A stretch of DNA of 42,153 nucleotides from Reyranella sp. (GTDB lineage: Bacteria; Pseudomonadota; Alphaproteobacteria; Reyranellales; Reyranellaceae), in contig JAIEOV010000060.1 of assembly GCA_019750135.1 (NCBI GenBank), forward strand, positions 1-42,153, in the 5' to 3' direction. Made by a program: the position numbers and the translations under genes. Below, in pieces: positions 6,154-13,941 of this stretch. The first letter of the stretch is position 1. Each line of letters opens with the position of its first letter. A model generated the notes under the pieces. It was not told the origin of the DNA and searched no databases. It saw only the letters and a program-made list of their open reading frames with translations.

Positions 6154-6915
6154 ATGAATAAGGTCATCATCGAGAAAAAGGGCCCGATCAAAACCATCTG
6201 GATGAACCGGCCGGAGAAGCGCAACGCGCTCGACACCGAACTGCTGCGCGAGATGATCGAGGCGCTGGGCGCCCCGGTGGCGCCCGAGGACCGCGTCATG
6301 GTGATCCGAGGCAAGGGCGACGTGTTCTGCGCCGGCCTCGACATGGCCGAGCGCAGCAAGTCGGCTGGCGACGGCAAGGCGAGCGGCATCGAGGTAATGC
6401 TGCGGGCCATCGAGCTCTGCCCCCTCCCCGTTGTCGCCGTCGTCCAGGGCGACGCCATCGCCGGCGGCAACGAGCTGGCGCTGCATTGCGACCTCGTGGT
6501 GGCGAGCCAGAAGGCGCGCTTCGGCATGTCGCTGGCCCAGGTCGGCCTCGCGCCCAACTGGTTCCTGGCCAAGAAGCTGATGGAAGTGCTGGGGCCGGTG
6601 ACGACGCGCGAGATGCTGCTGCTGGGCGATCCCCTGCCCTCGACCAAGCTGCATGCGCTCGGCCTGATCGCGCGCTGCGTGCCGGCGGACCAGCTCGAAG
6701 CGGAGGCGACCAAGGTGATCGATCGCCTGGCCGCCAACGCGCCCCTGTCGCTCAAGGCCATGAAGGCGCTGACCGTGCGTCAGCTCGAAATCCGCGACGG
6801 CATCAAGCACGACGACGTCGATGCGCTGGTCGTGGCGGCGATGCAGAGCCAGGACGCGCAGGAGGGCATGAAGGCCCGCCTGGAGAAGCGCACCGCCAAG
6901 TTCCAGGGCAAGTGA
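6154..6915 (+). CDS. Enoyl-CoA hydratase/isomerase (crotonase) family protein
   Basis: 253 residues with the crotonase core: the oxyanion-hole loop GKGDVFCAGLDM (about 53–64) and the second loop AIAGGNELALHCD (101–113). One catalytic Glu is conserved (E107, equivalent to Glu144 of rat crotonase). The second acid, usually in a G-x-P-E-x motif, is missing: the region reads FGMSLAQVGLAPN (123–135). Simple hydration is therefore uncertain, and isomerase, lyase or hydrolase activity is possible. It sits between the binding-protein gene and the small gene at 6917 with almost no spacing, as part of a fatty or aromatic acid CoA-ester operon. Confidence 0.85.
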   Translation: MNKVIIEKKGPIKTIWMNRPEKRNALDTELLREMIEALGAPVAPEDRVMVIRGKGDVFCAGLDMAERSKSAGDGKASGIEVMLRAIELCPLPVVAVVQGDAIAGGNELALHCDLVVASQKARFGMSLAQVGLAPNWFLAKKLMEVLGPVTTREMLLLGDPLPSTKLHALGLIARCVPADQLEAEATKVIDRLAANAPLSLKAMKALTVRQLEIRDGIKHDDVDALVVAAMQSQDAQEGMKARLEKRTAKFQGK

Positions 6916-6916
6916 C

Positions 6917-7258
6917 GTGGCGCTCCGCCTGCGCCTCGACAAGCCCTGGCGTCCGCTGACGGCGGAGGTCGTCGATCGCCTGCCCGGCCAGCTCGGCGTC
7001 TACCAGATCGCCGACGCCAAGGGCACGATCGTCCTCATCGGCCAGGCCGGCGCACGGTCGACCTTCGGCCTGCGCAGCGAACTGCAGCGTGAGGCGAGCC
7101 AGCGCGCCTCGGGGCATCAGTTCCGGGTCGAGGTCAACCAGCAGTACCGCACGCGCTGGCTCGAGCTCCTGATGGTGCATCAGGCCGACCACGGCAGCCT
7201 GCCCGCCGACAATGCCAAGAACCCGCCGCCTGCGCTCGGCAGGCTGAGCCCGAACTGA
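6917..7258 (+). CDS. Small conserved hypothetical protein, GIY-YIG-like N-terminal pattern
   Basis: 113 residues starting with GTG one base after the stop of the preceding gene, which suggests translational coupling. No signal peptide or membrane segment is seen. The sequence has LGVYQIADAKGTIVLIGQAG (about 25–44), spaced like the GVY...IG core of GIY-YIG domains, followed by an Arg-containing helix (LRSELQREASQR). The nuclease residues cannot be verified, so it may be only a fold relative. It is embedded in an acyl-CoA catabolic operon between a crotonase and an acyl-CoA dehydrogenase. No function can be assigned. Confidence 0.65.
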   Translation: MALRLRLDKPWRPLTAEVVDRLPGQLGVYQIADAKGTIVLIGQAGARSTFGLRSELQREASQRASGHQFRVEVNQQYRTRWLELLMVHQADHGSLPADNAKNPPPALGRLSPN

Positions 7259-7268
7259 CGAGGCCATC

Positions 7269-8435
7269 ATGGATTTCGAGCCCAGCTCCGAACAGCAGAT
7301 GCTGATCGACCAGGTGCGGCGCTACGTGCGCGAGGAGATCATTCCGCTCGAGGCCAAGCTCGATCCCGACGCCGCCGAGCTCGAGCCGGCCGATCATGCT
7401 CGCCTGGTCGAGAAGACCAAGGCGATGGGCCTCTACGGCATCGACATCCCGAAGGAATTCAGCGGGCCGGACATCGACATCGTGACCCGCGTGCTGCTCG
7501 CCATCGAGATGGCCCAGCATCGCGCCGGGCTCTACGTGCCCTGCTACGGCACCTTCGGCGGCGCGGGCCTGGCGCAGATCTTCGAGGCCAACGAGGACCA
7601 AAAGGAGCGCTACCTCTATCCGACCCTGCGCGGCGAGAAGAAGCCGTTCTTCGGCCTGACCGAGCCGTCGGGCGGCAGCGACCCGGCGCGCGCCATCCAG
7701 ACGCGGGCCGAACGCAAGGACAATGGCTGGGTGCTGAACGGCGCCAAGATCTTCATCTCCGGCGCCGACCGTGCGCAGTACGGCATCGTCTTCGCCCGCA
7801 CCGACGCCTCCAAGGGCCGCGCCGGCATCACCTGCTTCATCGTCGACGCCGGCACGCCGGGCTTCCACGTGCGGCGCGTCGTGCACACGCTGCGCTCGTC
7901 GAGCTATGCCACCGAGCTCGAGTTCAAGGACTGCTGGGTGTCGGACCACCAGATCCTGGGCGAGGTCAACAAGGGCTTCGCCGTCGCCAACGACCGCCTG
8001 ACGCGCCAGCGCATTCCCTACGCCGCGGGCTGCATCGGCATCGCCATCGCCGCCCACGAGATGGCGATCGAATGGGCCAAGATGCGCAGCACCTTCGGCG
8101 ACAAGCTGGCCAACCGGCAGGCCATACAGTGGATGCTGGTCGACAACGAGATCGACATCCGCACGGCGCGCCACTTCACGCTCGAGGCCGCCGAGAAGGC
8201 GCGTCGCGGGCTGCCCTTCCGCACCGAGGCCGCCATCGCCAAGCTCACGGCCTCGGAGGGCGGCGGCCGCGTCGTCGACCGCGCCATGCAGATCCATGGC
8301 GGCATGGGCATGACCAAGGACCTGCCGCTGGAGCGCTGGTATCGCGAGATGCGCATCCGCCGCGTCGGCGAGGGCCCGAGCGAGGTGCAGCGCATGGTGA
8401 TCGCGCGCGAGATCCTGGGCAGCAGCCTCAGATGA
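7269..8435 (+). CDS. Acyl-CoA dehydrogenase family protein
   Basis: 388 residues, the usual length for this FAD flavoprotein family that makes the alpha-beta double bond of acyl-CoA esters. Motifs seen are FFGLTEPSGGSDPA (about 131–144, substrate/FAD loop), TFGDKLANRQAIQWML (about 276–291) and the C-terminal QIHGGMGMTKDLPLERWYR and GEGPSEVQR. The Glu in GEGPS is in the place of the catalytic base of medium-chain enzymes (YEGTS). Its stop overlaps the next start (ATGA, 8432–8435). Substrate is unknown. Confidence 0.93.
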   Translation: MDFEPSSEQQMLIDQVRRYVREEIIPLEAKLDPDAAELEPADHARLVEKTKAMGLYGIDIPKEFSGPDIDIVTRVLLAIEMAQHRAGLYVPCYGTFGGAGLAQIFEANEDQKERYLYPTLRGEKKPFFGLTEPSGGSDPARAIQTRAERKDNGWVLNGAKIFISGADRAQYGIVFARTDASKGRAGITCFIVDAGTPGFHVRRVVHTLRSSSYATELEFKDCWVSDHQILGEVNKGFAVANDRLTRQRIPYAAGCIGIAIAAHEMAIEWAKMRSTFGDKLANRQAIQWMLVDNEIDIRTARHFTLEAAEKARRGLPFRTEAAIAKLTASEGGGRVVDRAMQIHGGMGMTKDLPLERWYREMRIRRVGEGPSEVQRMVIAREILGSSLR

Positions 8436-9550
8436 GCAAGCCGCTTGCCGGCGTAAAAGTCGTCGAGTTCGGCCAGAACCTTGCCGGTCCCTATTGCGGA
8501 CAGATCCTGGCTTTCCTCGGCGCCGAGGTCGTGAAGGTCGAGCGGCCGGAAGGCGACGATGCCCGCAAGTGGGGCCCTCCCTTCATCGATGGCGATGGCG
8601 TGGGCTTCATTGCGCTGAACCGCGGCAAGAAGTCGATCACCTGCGATCTCGGCGACAAGGCCCAGCGCGAAGCGCTGATCGAGCGTATCGGGGCGGCCGA
8701 CGTGTTCATCCACAATCTGCGGGCTGACGTACCGGCCAAGTTCGGCATCGACGGCGCCACGCTCACCAAGCGCTTCCCGCGGCTGATCTATGCCGACCTC
8801 GGCGCTTTCGGCCATCTCGGGCCGTGGAAAGAGCGGCCGGGCTACGAGCCGATCATTCAGGCGGTGGCCGGGCTGATCTCGTTGAACGGCGATCCGACGG
8901 GACCGGAGGCGCGCATCGGCGTCTCCATCATCGACCTGTCGACCGGCATGTGGACAGCGATCGGCGTCTTGGCCGCCATCGCCCAGCGGGCCGCCACGGG
9001 ACGCGGCAGCCTGGTCAACACCTCGCTGTTCGAGAGCGGATTGATGTGGGCGTCGAACCACGCGGCGAATTTCTCCGTGACCGGCAAGATGGCGCCACGC
9101 CAGGGCACGGGGCACCCCTCGCTGACGCCCTACCAGGCGTTCGAATGCAGCGACGGACCGTTGATGATCTGCCCGGGCAACGACCGGCTGTGGCGCAAGT
9201 TCGCCGAGGCGCTGGGCCGTCCCGAATGGCCCGACGAGCCGCGCTTCAAGACCAACGTCGAGCGCATGCAGCATCGCGAGCTGCTGCTGGGCATGATCGC
9301 CGACATCATGAAGCACAAGAGCCGCGACTACTGGTCGGGCAAGCTCGATGCGCTGGGCGTGCCCAACGGGCCGCTCAACACCGTACCGCAGGTGCTGGAA
9401 CTCGCCCAGGTGGCGGCGCTCGGCATCTTCGCCAAGCCCTACGAGGGCTCGGACGCCCTGTTCCACGGCCTGCCCGTCAGCTTCGACGGCGAGCGCGCCG
9501 CCGAGGTCGCCAAGGCGCCGAAGATCGGCGAACACAACGGAAAGGTTTAA
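8432..9550 (+). CDS. CaiB/BaiF (class III) CoA-transferase
   Basis: 372 residues from the ATG at 8432, which overlaps the stop of the acyl-CoA dehydrogenase by 4 bases; an upstream extension in the same frame is an artefact. The N-terminal block VVEFGQNLAGPYCGQILAFL and GAEVVKVERPEGDDAR are typical of the family, and D168 (GVSIIDLSTG) matches the Asp that forms the acyl anhydride in formyl-CoA transferase (Asp169). It probably activates the operon's substrate acid by moving CoA from a donor such as succinyl-CoA. It is the last gene of the operon; a palindromic repeat follows. Confidence 0.92.
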   Translation: MSKPLAGVKVVEFGQNLAGPYCGQILAFLGAEVVKVERPEGDDARKWGPPFIDGDGVGFIALNRGKKSITCDLGDKAQREALIERIGAADVFIHNLRADVPAKFGIDGATLTKRFPRLIYADLGAFGHLGPWKERPGYEPIIQAVAGLISLNGDPTGPEARIGVSIIDLSTGMWTAIGVLAAIAQRAATGRGSLVNTSLFESGLMWASNHAANFSVTGKMAPRQGTGHPSLTPYQAFECSDGPLMICPGNDRLWRKFAEALGRPEWPDEPRFKTNVERMQHRELLLGMIADIMKHKSRDYWSGKLDALGVPNGPLNTVPQVLELAQVAALGIFAKPYEGSDALFHGLPVSFDGERAAEVAKAPKIGEHNGKV

Positions 9551-9556
9551 GGCAGG

Positions 9557-9599
9557 GCGGGCCTCCAGCCCGCATCATGAGCGGGCCAGAGGCCCGCGC
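9557..9599. repeat. GC-rich double hairpin repeat (copy A) between convergent genes
   Basis: Two adjacent hairpins: GCGGGC/GCCCGC (9557–9562 with 9568–9573, loop CTCCA) and GCGGGCC/GGCCCGC (9581–9587 with 9591–9597, loop AGA), joined by ATCATGA. The same layout with CTCCAG loops occurs at 36053–36187 and 40435–40575. Lying between two convergent stops, it may also end transcription from both sides. Confidence 0.6.
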
Positions 9600-9604
9600 T
9601 CCCA

Positions 9605-10486
9605 TCAGCCCGCGAAGCTCAGGGCGTATTCGCGCACACGCTCGAGCGGGATGCGGGCGTGGCTTTGCACGATGATGAACTTGCCGCCCGGATCGGTGCC
9701 GTTGGGCAGCTTGACCAGGCGCTCGAAGTCGTCGGCGCCCCAGACGCAGGACTGCTCGGAGAACAGGTGCACGCTCGCGCCATAGCAGGTGTTCCATTCG
9801 ACGTGATAGTCGAACAGGTTGCCCTGCAGCTCGGCGACGGTGGTGTAGAGCGAATACTCGGTCCACGGCACGCGCATCGGCCGGCGCATCTTCGAGAACA
9901 TCAGCGCCTTGGTCGACGAGCCCTGCCCGCCGTTGCGCATGTAGTTCAGGGTCTGGGCCGCCAGGTCGCCATGCAGCAGGTTGGGCGTCACCGACAGGCC
10001 ATGGCCCTTGGCGTCGTAGTAGGTGCCCACCACCTCGGTGACGTTGCGCCACCAGTCGTGATGAACCTTTGGCTCCCAGCGCGACAGGCCGCGGCCGTCG
10101 TCGACGAAGGTCCGGGAGTCGAAGTCGCCGACGCAGCAGACGTCCGAATCGAGCGTCAGGTAGCCGCCGAAGCCAAGCATCACCGGCACCTGCAGCTTGA
10201 CGATCTGCTGCCGGTACCAGCCGGTCATCAGGTAGAAGCTCGAGAATAGCGAGAAGAAGTCGCTCTCCGGGCGCACCGAGACGTTGATATTCGGAAAGCG
10301 CGGCAGGCTGGTGCGCAGCAGATGGGTGTCGGTGCCGGGCGAGACGATCAGCAGCTCGAACGGCTTGCTGTCGCGCCAGTGCTTGGCCAGCGATTCGATG
10401 AGCAGACCGGCGCGCTCAAGGTCGCCCCGGCGCTTAATCTTGCGCAGAGCCAGGGGCAGAATAGCTTGGCGAACTTCGGAAAACAT
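9605..10486 (-). CDS. DUF6492-like putative glycosyltransferase
   Basis: 293 residues, no signal peptide or membrane segment. The middle carries GWYRQQIVKLQVP and GYLTLDSDVCCVGDF; the D-S-D resembles the DXD metal/nucleotide-sugar site of GT-A enzymes, and the YRQQI-K plus LDSD pattern fits my memory of DUF6492 proteins, often found near polysaccharide genes. It stands alone on the minus strand, convergent with the CoA-transferase. No clear ribosome site precedes the ATG at 10486. Donor and acceptor are unknown. Confidence 0.65.
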   Translation of the reverse strand: MFSEVRQAILPLALRKIKRRGDLERAGLLIESLAKHWRDSKPFELLIVSPGTDTHLLRTSLPRFPNINVSVRPESDFFSLFSSFYLMTGWYRQQIVKLQVPVMLGFGGYLTLDSDVCCVGDFDSRTFVDDGRGLSRWEPKVHHDWWRNVTEVVGTYYDAKGHGLSVTPNLLHGDLAAQTLNYMRNGGQGSSTKALMFSKMRRPMRVPWTEYSLYTTVAELQGNLFDYHVEWNTCYGASVHLFSEQSCVWGADDFERLVKLPNGTDPGGKFIIVQSHARIPLERVREYALSFAG

Positions 10487-10637
10487 CGTCTTGGTTGGCT
10501 CTGAAAATACATGTGGGGCGGGAAGCCTTCCACATCAATTGCTTGGGCAACCTGTGGGCTGTGACCTACCAGCGGCAGAACGTCCCATTCGAAAGCGATA
10601 GCATTAACCGCTTCAGCTCTAGGGAATCAGAAGCCCC

Positions 10638-10667
10638 AAAAAAGACGCCGGGCCAAAAGGCCCGGCG
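10638..10667 (-). terminator. Rho-independent terminator on the minus strand
   Basis: A 9-bp GC-rich stem (10646–10654 with 10659–10667, core GCCGGGCC/GGCCCGGC) has a 4-base loop. On the minus strand it is followed, after two bases, by TTTTTT (10643–10638). It ends whatever is transcribed leftward here, either the LysR gene 200 bases upstream or a small RNA. Confidence 0.8.
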
Positions 10668-10770
10668 AGTCAAACAGGGAGGCTTCACGTCTGGGAGACG
10701 TGGGATCATGAGGATCCCGAGTTTCGAACGCGAAAAGCAAAGAACCGTTCGTGTCGAAAACCTGCCCCAA
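10638..10770 (-). ncRNA. Candidate structured small RNA or long 3' UTR of the LysR gene
   Basis: Read on the minus strand, the segment has three consecutive hairpins: GGGATC/GATCCC (10702–10718), CACGTCT/AGACGTG with a CCC loop (10686–10702), and a terminator stem (10646–10667) followed by six T. The second loop and the linker both show C-rich TCTCCC/CCTCCC motifs that could pair with Shine–Dalgarno sequences, as in several alphaproteobacterial small RNAs. The 5' end is a guess. It could instead be processed from the LysR transcript ending at 10873. Confidence 0.42.
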
Positions 10771-10872
10771 AAATAATCGTCGGATTGCACATGGGTAGGG
10801 GGGAATTTCCGGCAACTGGCATGCGATGGATGCATGCCTTTCACCGGCTATGCAATCCTGCAGGTCTGGTGT

Positions 10873-11763
10873 TCAGAATCGTGTCTCCGCCACCTTCCGC
10901 AGCAGGAAATCGCGGAACACGGCGATGCGCTTGGAGTGCCGCAACTCCTCGGGATAGGTGAAATACACGTCGGTCGTACGGACATTGAGGTCCGGCAGGA
11001 CCATCTCGATCTTGGTCGATTCGCGCGCGAGATAGTCGGGCAGCGAGGCGATCCCCAGGCCCGATTCGACGGCGCGAAAGATGCCGTAGGTGTTGTTCAC
11101 CCGCAGCACGACGACGCGGGCGGCATGCTCGATGTTGCCCTCGCGCAGCAGCCAGTTGACGTCCTGGACGGGGGCGCGCGCGTCCTCGCCGAAGATGATC
11201 AGGCGATGCTGATCGAGCTCGTCGACCGACTTGGGCTTGCCGTACTTCTGGATGTAGCCGTGCGAGGCATAGACGTGGCTGCGCACCGTCAGCAGGTGGC
11301 GCTGCACCAGGCCGGGCTGGCGCGGCATGACCATGCGGATGGCGACATCGGCCTCGCGCATGCCGAGATCGAGCTCGTTGTCCGACAGCACCAGGCTGAC
11401 GTCGATCTCGGGGTAGGTCGCGATGAACTCGTGCATCTGTGCGGTGAGCCAGGTCGAGCCGAAGCCGATGGTGGTCGTGACCTTGAGCCGGCCGGCCGGC
11501 TTGTCCTGGTTGGCGCGCAGCAGCGCCTCTGCAGTGTTGACCTTGGCCGCCATGTCGCGGGCGGTGCGGTACAAGAGCTCGCCCTGCTCGGTCAGGATCA
11601 GGCCGCGCGCATGGCGATGGAACAGCATGACGCCGAGCTGCTCTTCGAGCGCGCCGATCTGGCGCGAGATCGCCGACTGGCTGAGCTTCAGGGATTCGCC
11701 GGCGTGAGTGAAACTTCCCGCGTCAGCTACGGCCTGAAAGATCCGCAGCTTGTCCCAGTCCAT
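10873..11763 (-). CDS. LysR-family transcriptional regulator
   Basis: 296 residues. The N-terminal winged helix-turn-helix (about 4–63) contains FTHAGESLKLSQSAISRQIGALE-type residues, with the recognition helix around SQSAISRQI. The rest is the effector-binding domain, including the LPDYLA segment typical of the family. The ATG at 11763 follows AGGGAGG by about 8 bases. It lies 64 bases downstream of trxB on the same strand, separated by a hairpin. LysR regulators usually control a divergent neighbour, but none is divergent here, so the target is unknown. Confidence 0.9.
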   Translation of the reverse strand: MDWDKLRIFQAVADAGSFTHAGESLKLSQSAISRQIGALEEQLGVMLFHRHARGLILTEQGELLYRTARDMAAKVNTAEALLRANQDKPAGRLKVTTTIGFGSTWLTAQMHEFIATYPEIDVSLVLSDNELDLGMREADVAIRMVMPRQPGLVQRHLLTVRSHVYASHGYIQKYGKPKSVDELDQHRLIIFGEDARAPVQDVNWLLREGNIEHAARVVVLRVNNTYGIFRAVESGLGIASLPDYLARESTKIEMVLPDLNVRTTDVYFTYPEELRHSKRIAVFRDFLLRKVAETRF

Positions 11764-11779
11764 GACATCGCCTCCCTAA

Positions 11780-11805
11780 GGCCTTTGGCGTTCAGTCCAA
11801 AGGCC
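11780..11805 (-). terminator. Hairpin between trxB and the LysR gene
   Basis: GGCCTTTGG (11780–11788) and CCAAAGGCC (11797–11805) form a perfect 9-bp stem with an 8-base loop. No clear U-run follows on the minus strand, so it may attenuate rather than stop readthrough from trxB into the LysR gene, whose ribosome site starts a few bases later. Confidence 0.5.
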
Positions 11806-11827
11806 CGTTTCGCGCTCTGCCCGCGTG

Positions 11828-12799
11828 TTACTCCGCGGCCTGCGCGAGGCGGGCTTCCTGGCCCGCCAACCATTTCTCCGCCTCGAGCGCGGCCATGCAG
11901 CCGGTGCCGGCCGCCGTTACGGCCTGGCGGAAGATCTTGTCCTGCACGTCGCCCGCGGCCCAGACGCCTTCGACGTCGGTCGCTGTCGAATCGGGCCTCG
12001 TGATGAGATAGCCCTCGCTGTCCATGGCGAGCTTGCCCTTGAACAGGTCGGTGTTGGGCGAGTGGCCGATGGCGATGAATACGCCGTCGGTCGCAAATTC
12101 CTTCTCCACCCCCGTCTTCACGTTCTTCACACGCACGCCCTTGACCAGCGGCGCGGGCTTGGCCTCACCCGTGATCTCCTCGAGCGTGTGATCCCACAGC
12201 ACGGTGACCTTGGGGTTCTTGAACAGGCGTTCCTGCAGGATCTTCTCGGCGCGGAACGCATCGCGGCGATGGATGAGCGTCACCTTCGAGGCGTGGTGCG
12301 TGAGATAGAGCGCTTCCTCGACCGCGGTGTTGCCGCCGCCGACCACGACCACTTCCTTGTTGCGGAAGAAGAAGCCGTCGCAGGTCGCGCAAGCCGAGAC
12401 GCCGCCGCCGCGGAAGGTCTCCTCGGTCGGGATGCCCAGCCACTTGGCCGTGGCGCCGGTCGAGATGATCAATGCGTCGGCCTCATAGCGGTCGCCCGAA
12501 TCGCCGAGGCAGACGAACGGCCGGCGGGACAGGTCGACGTCGATGATGGTGTCGAAGAACAGCTGCGTGCCGACATGCTCGGCCTGCTTCTGCATCTGCT
12601 CCATCAGCCAGGGGCCCTGGATGACATCGGCGAAGCCCGGGTAGTTCTCCACGTCCGTGGTGATGGTGAGCTGGCCGCCCGGCTGGATGCCTTGGACCAG
12701 CATGGGCTTCAGGCTGGCGCGGGCCGCATAGATGGCCGCCGTGTAGCCGGCCGGTCCCGACCCGAGAATGAGCACTTTGCCCCGATGAGTTGCCGCCAT
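11828..12799 (-). CDS. trxB: Thioredoxin-disulfide reductase
   Basis: 323 residues. TrxB is an FAD enzyme that passes electrons from NADPH to thioredoxin. Visible are the FAD-binding GSGPAGYTAAIYAARA (about 13–28), the redox pair C137-A-T-C140, the NADPH-binding GGGNTAVEEALYLT region and the C-terminal WAAGDVQDKIFRQAVTAAG. It is transcribed away from the Lrp/AsnC gene across a 176-base spacer. Confidence 0.96.
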   Translation of the reverse strand: MAATHRGKVLILGSGPAGYTAAIYAARASLKPMLVQGIQPGGQLTITTDVENYPGFADVIQGPWLMEQMQKQAEHVGTQLFFDTIIDVDLSRRPFVCLGDSGDRYEADALIISTGATAKWLGIPTEETFRGGGVSACATCDGFFFRNKEVVVVGGGNTAVEEALYLTHHASKVTLIHRRDAFRAEKILQERLFKNPKVTVLWDHTLEEITGEAKPAPLVKGVRVKNVKTGVEKEFATDGVFIAIGHSPNTDLFKGKLAMDSEGYLITRPDSTATDVEGVWAAGDVQDKIFRQAVTAAGTGCMAALEAEKWLAGQEARLAQAAE

Positions 12800-12822
12800 G
12801 ACCTACCCGCATCCCGCTAACC

Positions 12823-12843
12823 GCATATCTTCGACATATATGC
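12823..12843. promoter_or_regulatory. AT-rich dyad upstream of trxB
   Basis: GCATAT (12823–12828) and ATATGC (12838–12843) form an inverted repeat with a 9-base spacer, 24 bases upstream of the trxB start and in the spacer shared with the Lrp-type gene. It is the right size for a dimeric regulator site; the regulator is not known. Confidence 0.35.
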
Positions 12844-12924
12844 AAACCTCGCCTTGTATGCACGGGTGTTCTGGACATTTGAGCGCAATTGTTCACAGGA
12901 GTGTGGCCTAATCCCGCAACTTTA

Positions 12925-12953
12925 TTGCGCGCCCGGCATGGTTCTGGCATAGA
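12925..12953 (+). promoter_or_regulatory. Possible promoter of the Lrp/AsnC gene
   Basis: TTGCGC (12925–12930) and CATAGA (12948–12953) are spaced by 17 bases, about 22 bases before the start codon at 12976. It was found by eye and is only a moderate consensus match. Confidence 0.35.
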
Positions 12954-12975
12954 GCGCGGCCAACGGAGGAAATTG

Positions 12976-13452
12976 ATGGCTCGTGCAAAGCTCGATCGGA
13001 TCGATCGGCGCATTCTCAGCGACCTGCAGGCCAATGGGCGCATGACCAACGTGGAACTGGCCGAACGCGCCGGCATCTCCGCGCCGCCCTGCCTGAGGCG
13101 TGTGCGGGCGCTCGAGCGCGCGGGCATCATCAAGGGCTACCATGCGGAACTCAGCCCCGAGACCCTGGGCTACAGCGTGTCTGTATTCGCGCTGGTAGGT
13201 CTCAACAGTCAGGCTGAAATCGACCTCAAGGCATTCGAAGAACTCATCGCCAAGTGGGACGAGGTACGCGAATGCCACATGCTGGCGGGCGAGGCCGACT
13301 TCCTGCTGAAGATCGTCGCCGAGACCTGGGACGAGTACCAGAAGTTCCTGACCACGCGGCTGACCTCGGCGCCCAACGTCAGCCATGTGAAATCCATGAT
13401 GGTGTTCCGCACGGCCAAGCAGCTCCCCGGGGTGCCGATCTCGGTGGAATAG
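12976..13452 (+). CDS. Lrp/AsnC-family transcriptional regulator
   Basis: 158 residues from the ATG at 12976, which follows GGAGGA by 5 bases; upstream in-frame codons are not part of the gene. The N-terminal helix-turn-helix reads KLDRIDRRILSDLQANGRMT then VELAERAGISAPPCLRRVRAL, the standard Lrp pattern. The C-terminal part is an amino-acid-binding RAM domain (about 70–150, ending in SHVKSMMVFRTAKQLPGVPI). It forms a two-gene unit with the NTF2-like gene 11 bases downstream. Confidence 0.94.
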   Translation: MARAKLDRIDRRILSDLQANGRMTNVELAERAGISAPPCLRRVRALERAGIIKGYHAELSPETLGYSVSVFALVGLNSQAEIDLKAFEELIAKWDEVRECHMLAGEADFLLKIVAETWDEYQKFLTTRLTSAPNVSHVKSMMVFRTAKQLPGVPISVE

Positions 13453-13463
13453 GAGGACGACCC

Positions 13464-13850
13464 ATGGACGGCAGTCCCGCCCCCGACGTCACCCTGGAGC
13501 GCCTGCACGAGATCGCCGACGCTTTCGCCCGGCGCGACGTCGACGGCATCGTCAATTCGTTCGCCGAGGACGGCGAGTTCCGCAACGCCCGCGGGCCCCA
13601 CCACTGGGGCGAAAGCTTCAAGGGCAAAGCGGCCATCCGCAGCTACTTCGAGCCGCTGTTCGCCGCGACCGGCGACGTCGCGTGGAAGCACACCAGCGAG
13701 TTCATCTGCGGCAACCGCGCCGTCACCGAATGGCACCGCACGGCGACGCTCAGGACCGGCGAGCGCCAGGAGTGGCTGGGCTGCGACCTCTACACCTTCC
13801 GGCGCGGCCTGATCGTCATGAAGGACACGTACGTCAAGGTCGTGGTCTGA
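13464..13850 (+). CDS. Nuclear transport factor 2-like (SnoaL-type) protein
   Basis: 128 residues, with ATG at 13464 after AGGAGGA. The pattern RLHEIADAFARRDVDGIVNS, then FAEDGEF..., G-K-A-A-I-R-S-Y-F and the C-terminal strands fit the cone-shaped NTF2-like fold, used by small isomerases, dehydratases and binding proteins. No catalytic set can be named. It probably shares a transcript with the Lrp-type regulator. Substrate unknown. Confidence 0.8.
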   Translation: MDGSPAPDVTLERLHEIADAFARRDVDGIVNSFAEDGEFRNARGPHHWGESFKGKAAIRSYFEPLFAATGDVAWKHTSEFICGNRAVTEWHRTATLRTGERQEWLGCDLYTFRRGLIVMKDTYVKVVV

Positions 13851-13941
13851 GGCTTCCGCCTTGATAATGCCTCTTGCGGGAAACGGTGTGTATCTATAGC
13901 GTGGTTTAAATACACGGCGTTACCGCTTCGCGGAGGCTCGC

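Larger units (their letters stand above)
10487..10872. other. 386-base intergenic region
   Basis: No protein frame here looks real on codon use. It holds the structured segment with a terminator on the minus strand described separately, and the 5' side of the DUF6492-like gene near 10487–10620, where no clear promoter is visible. Confidence 0.5.

Noticed and set aside
10495..10776. A 93-codon plus-strand frame in the intergenic region
   Set aside because: It runs across a minus-strand terminator and hairpins and has no recognisable domain.
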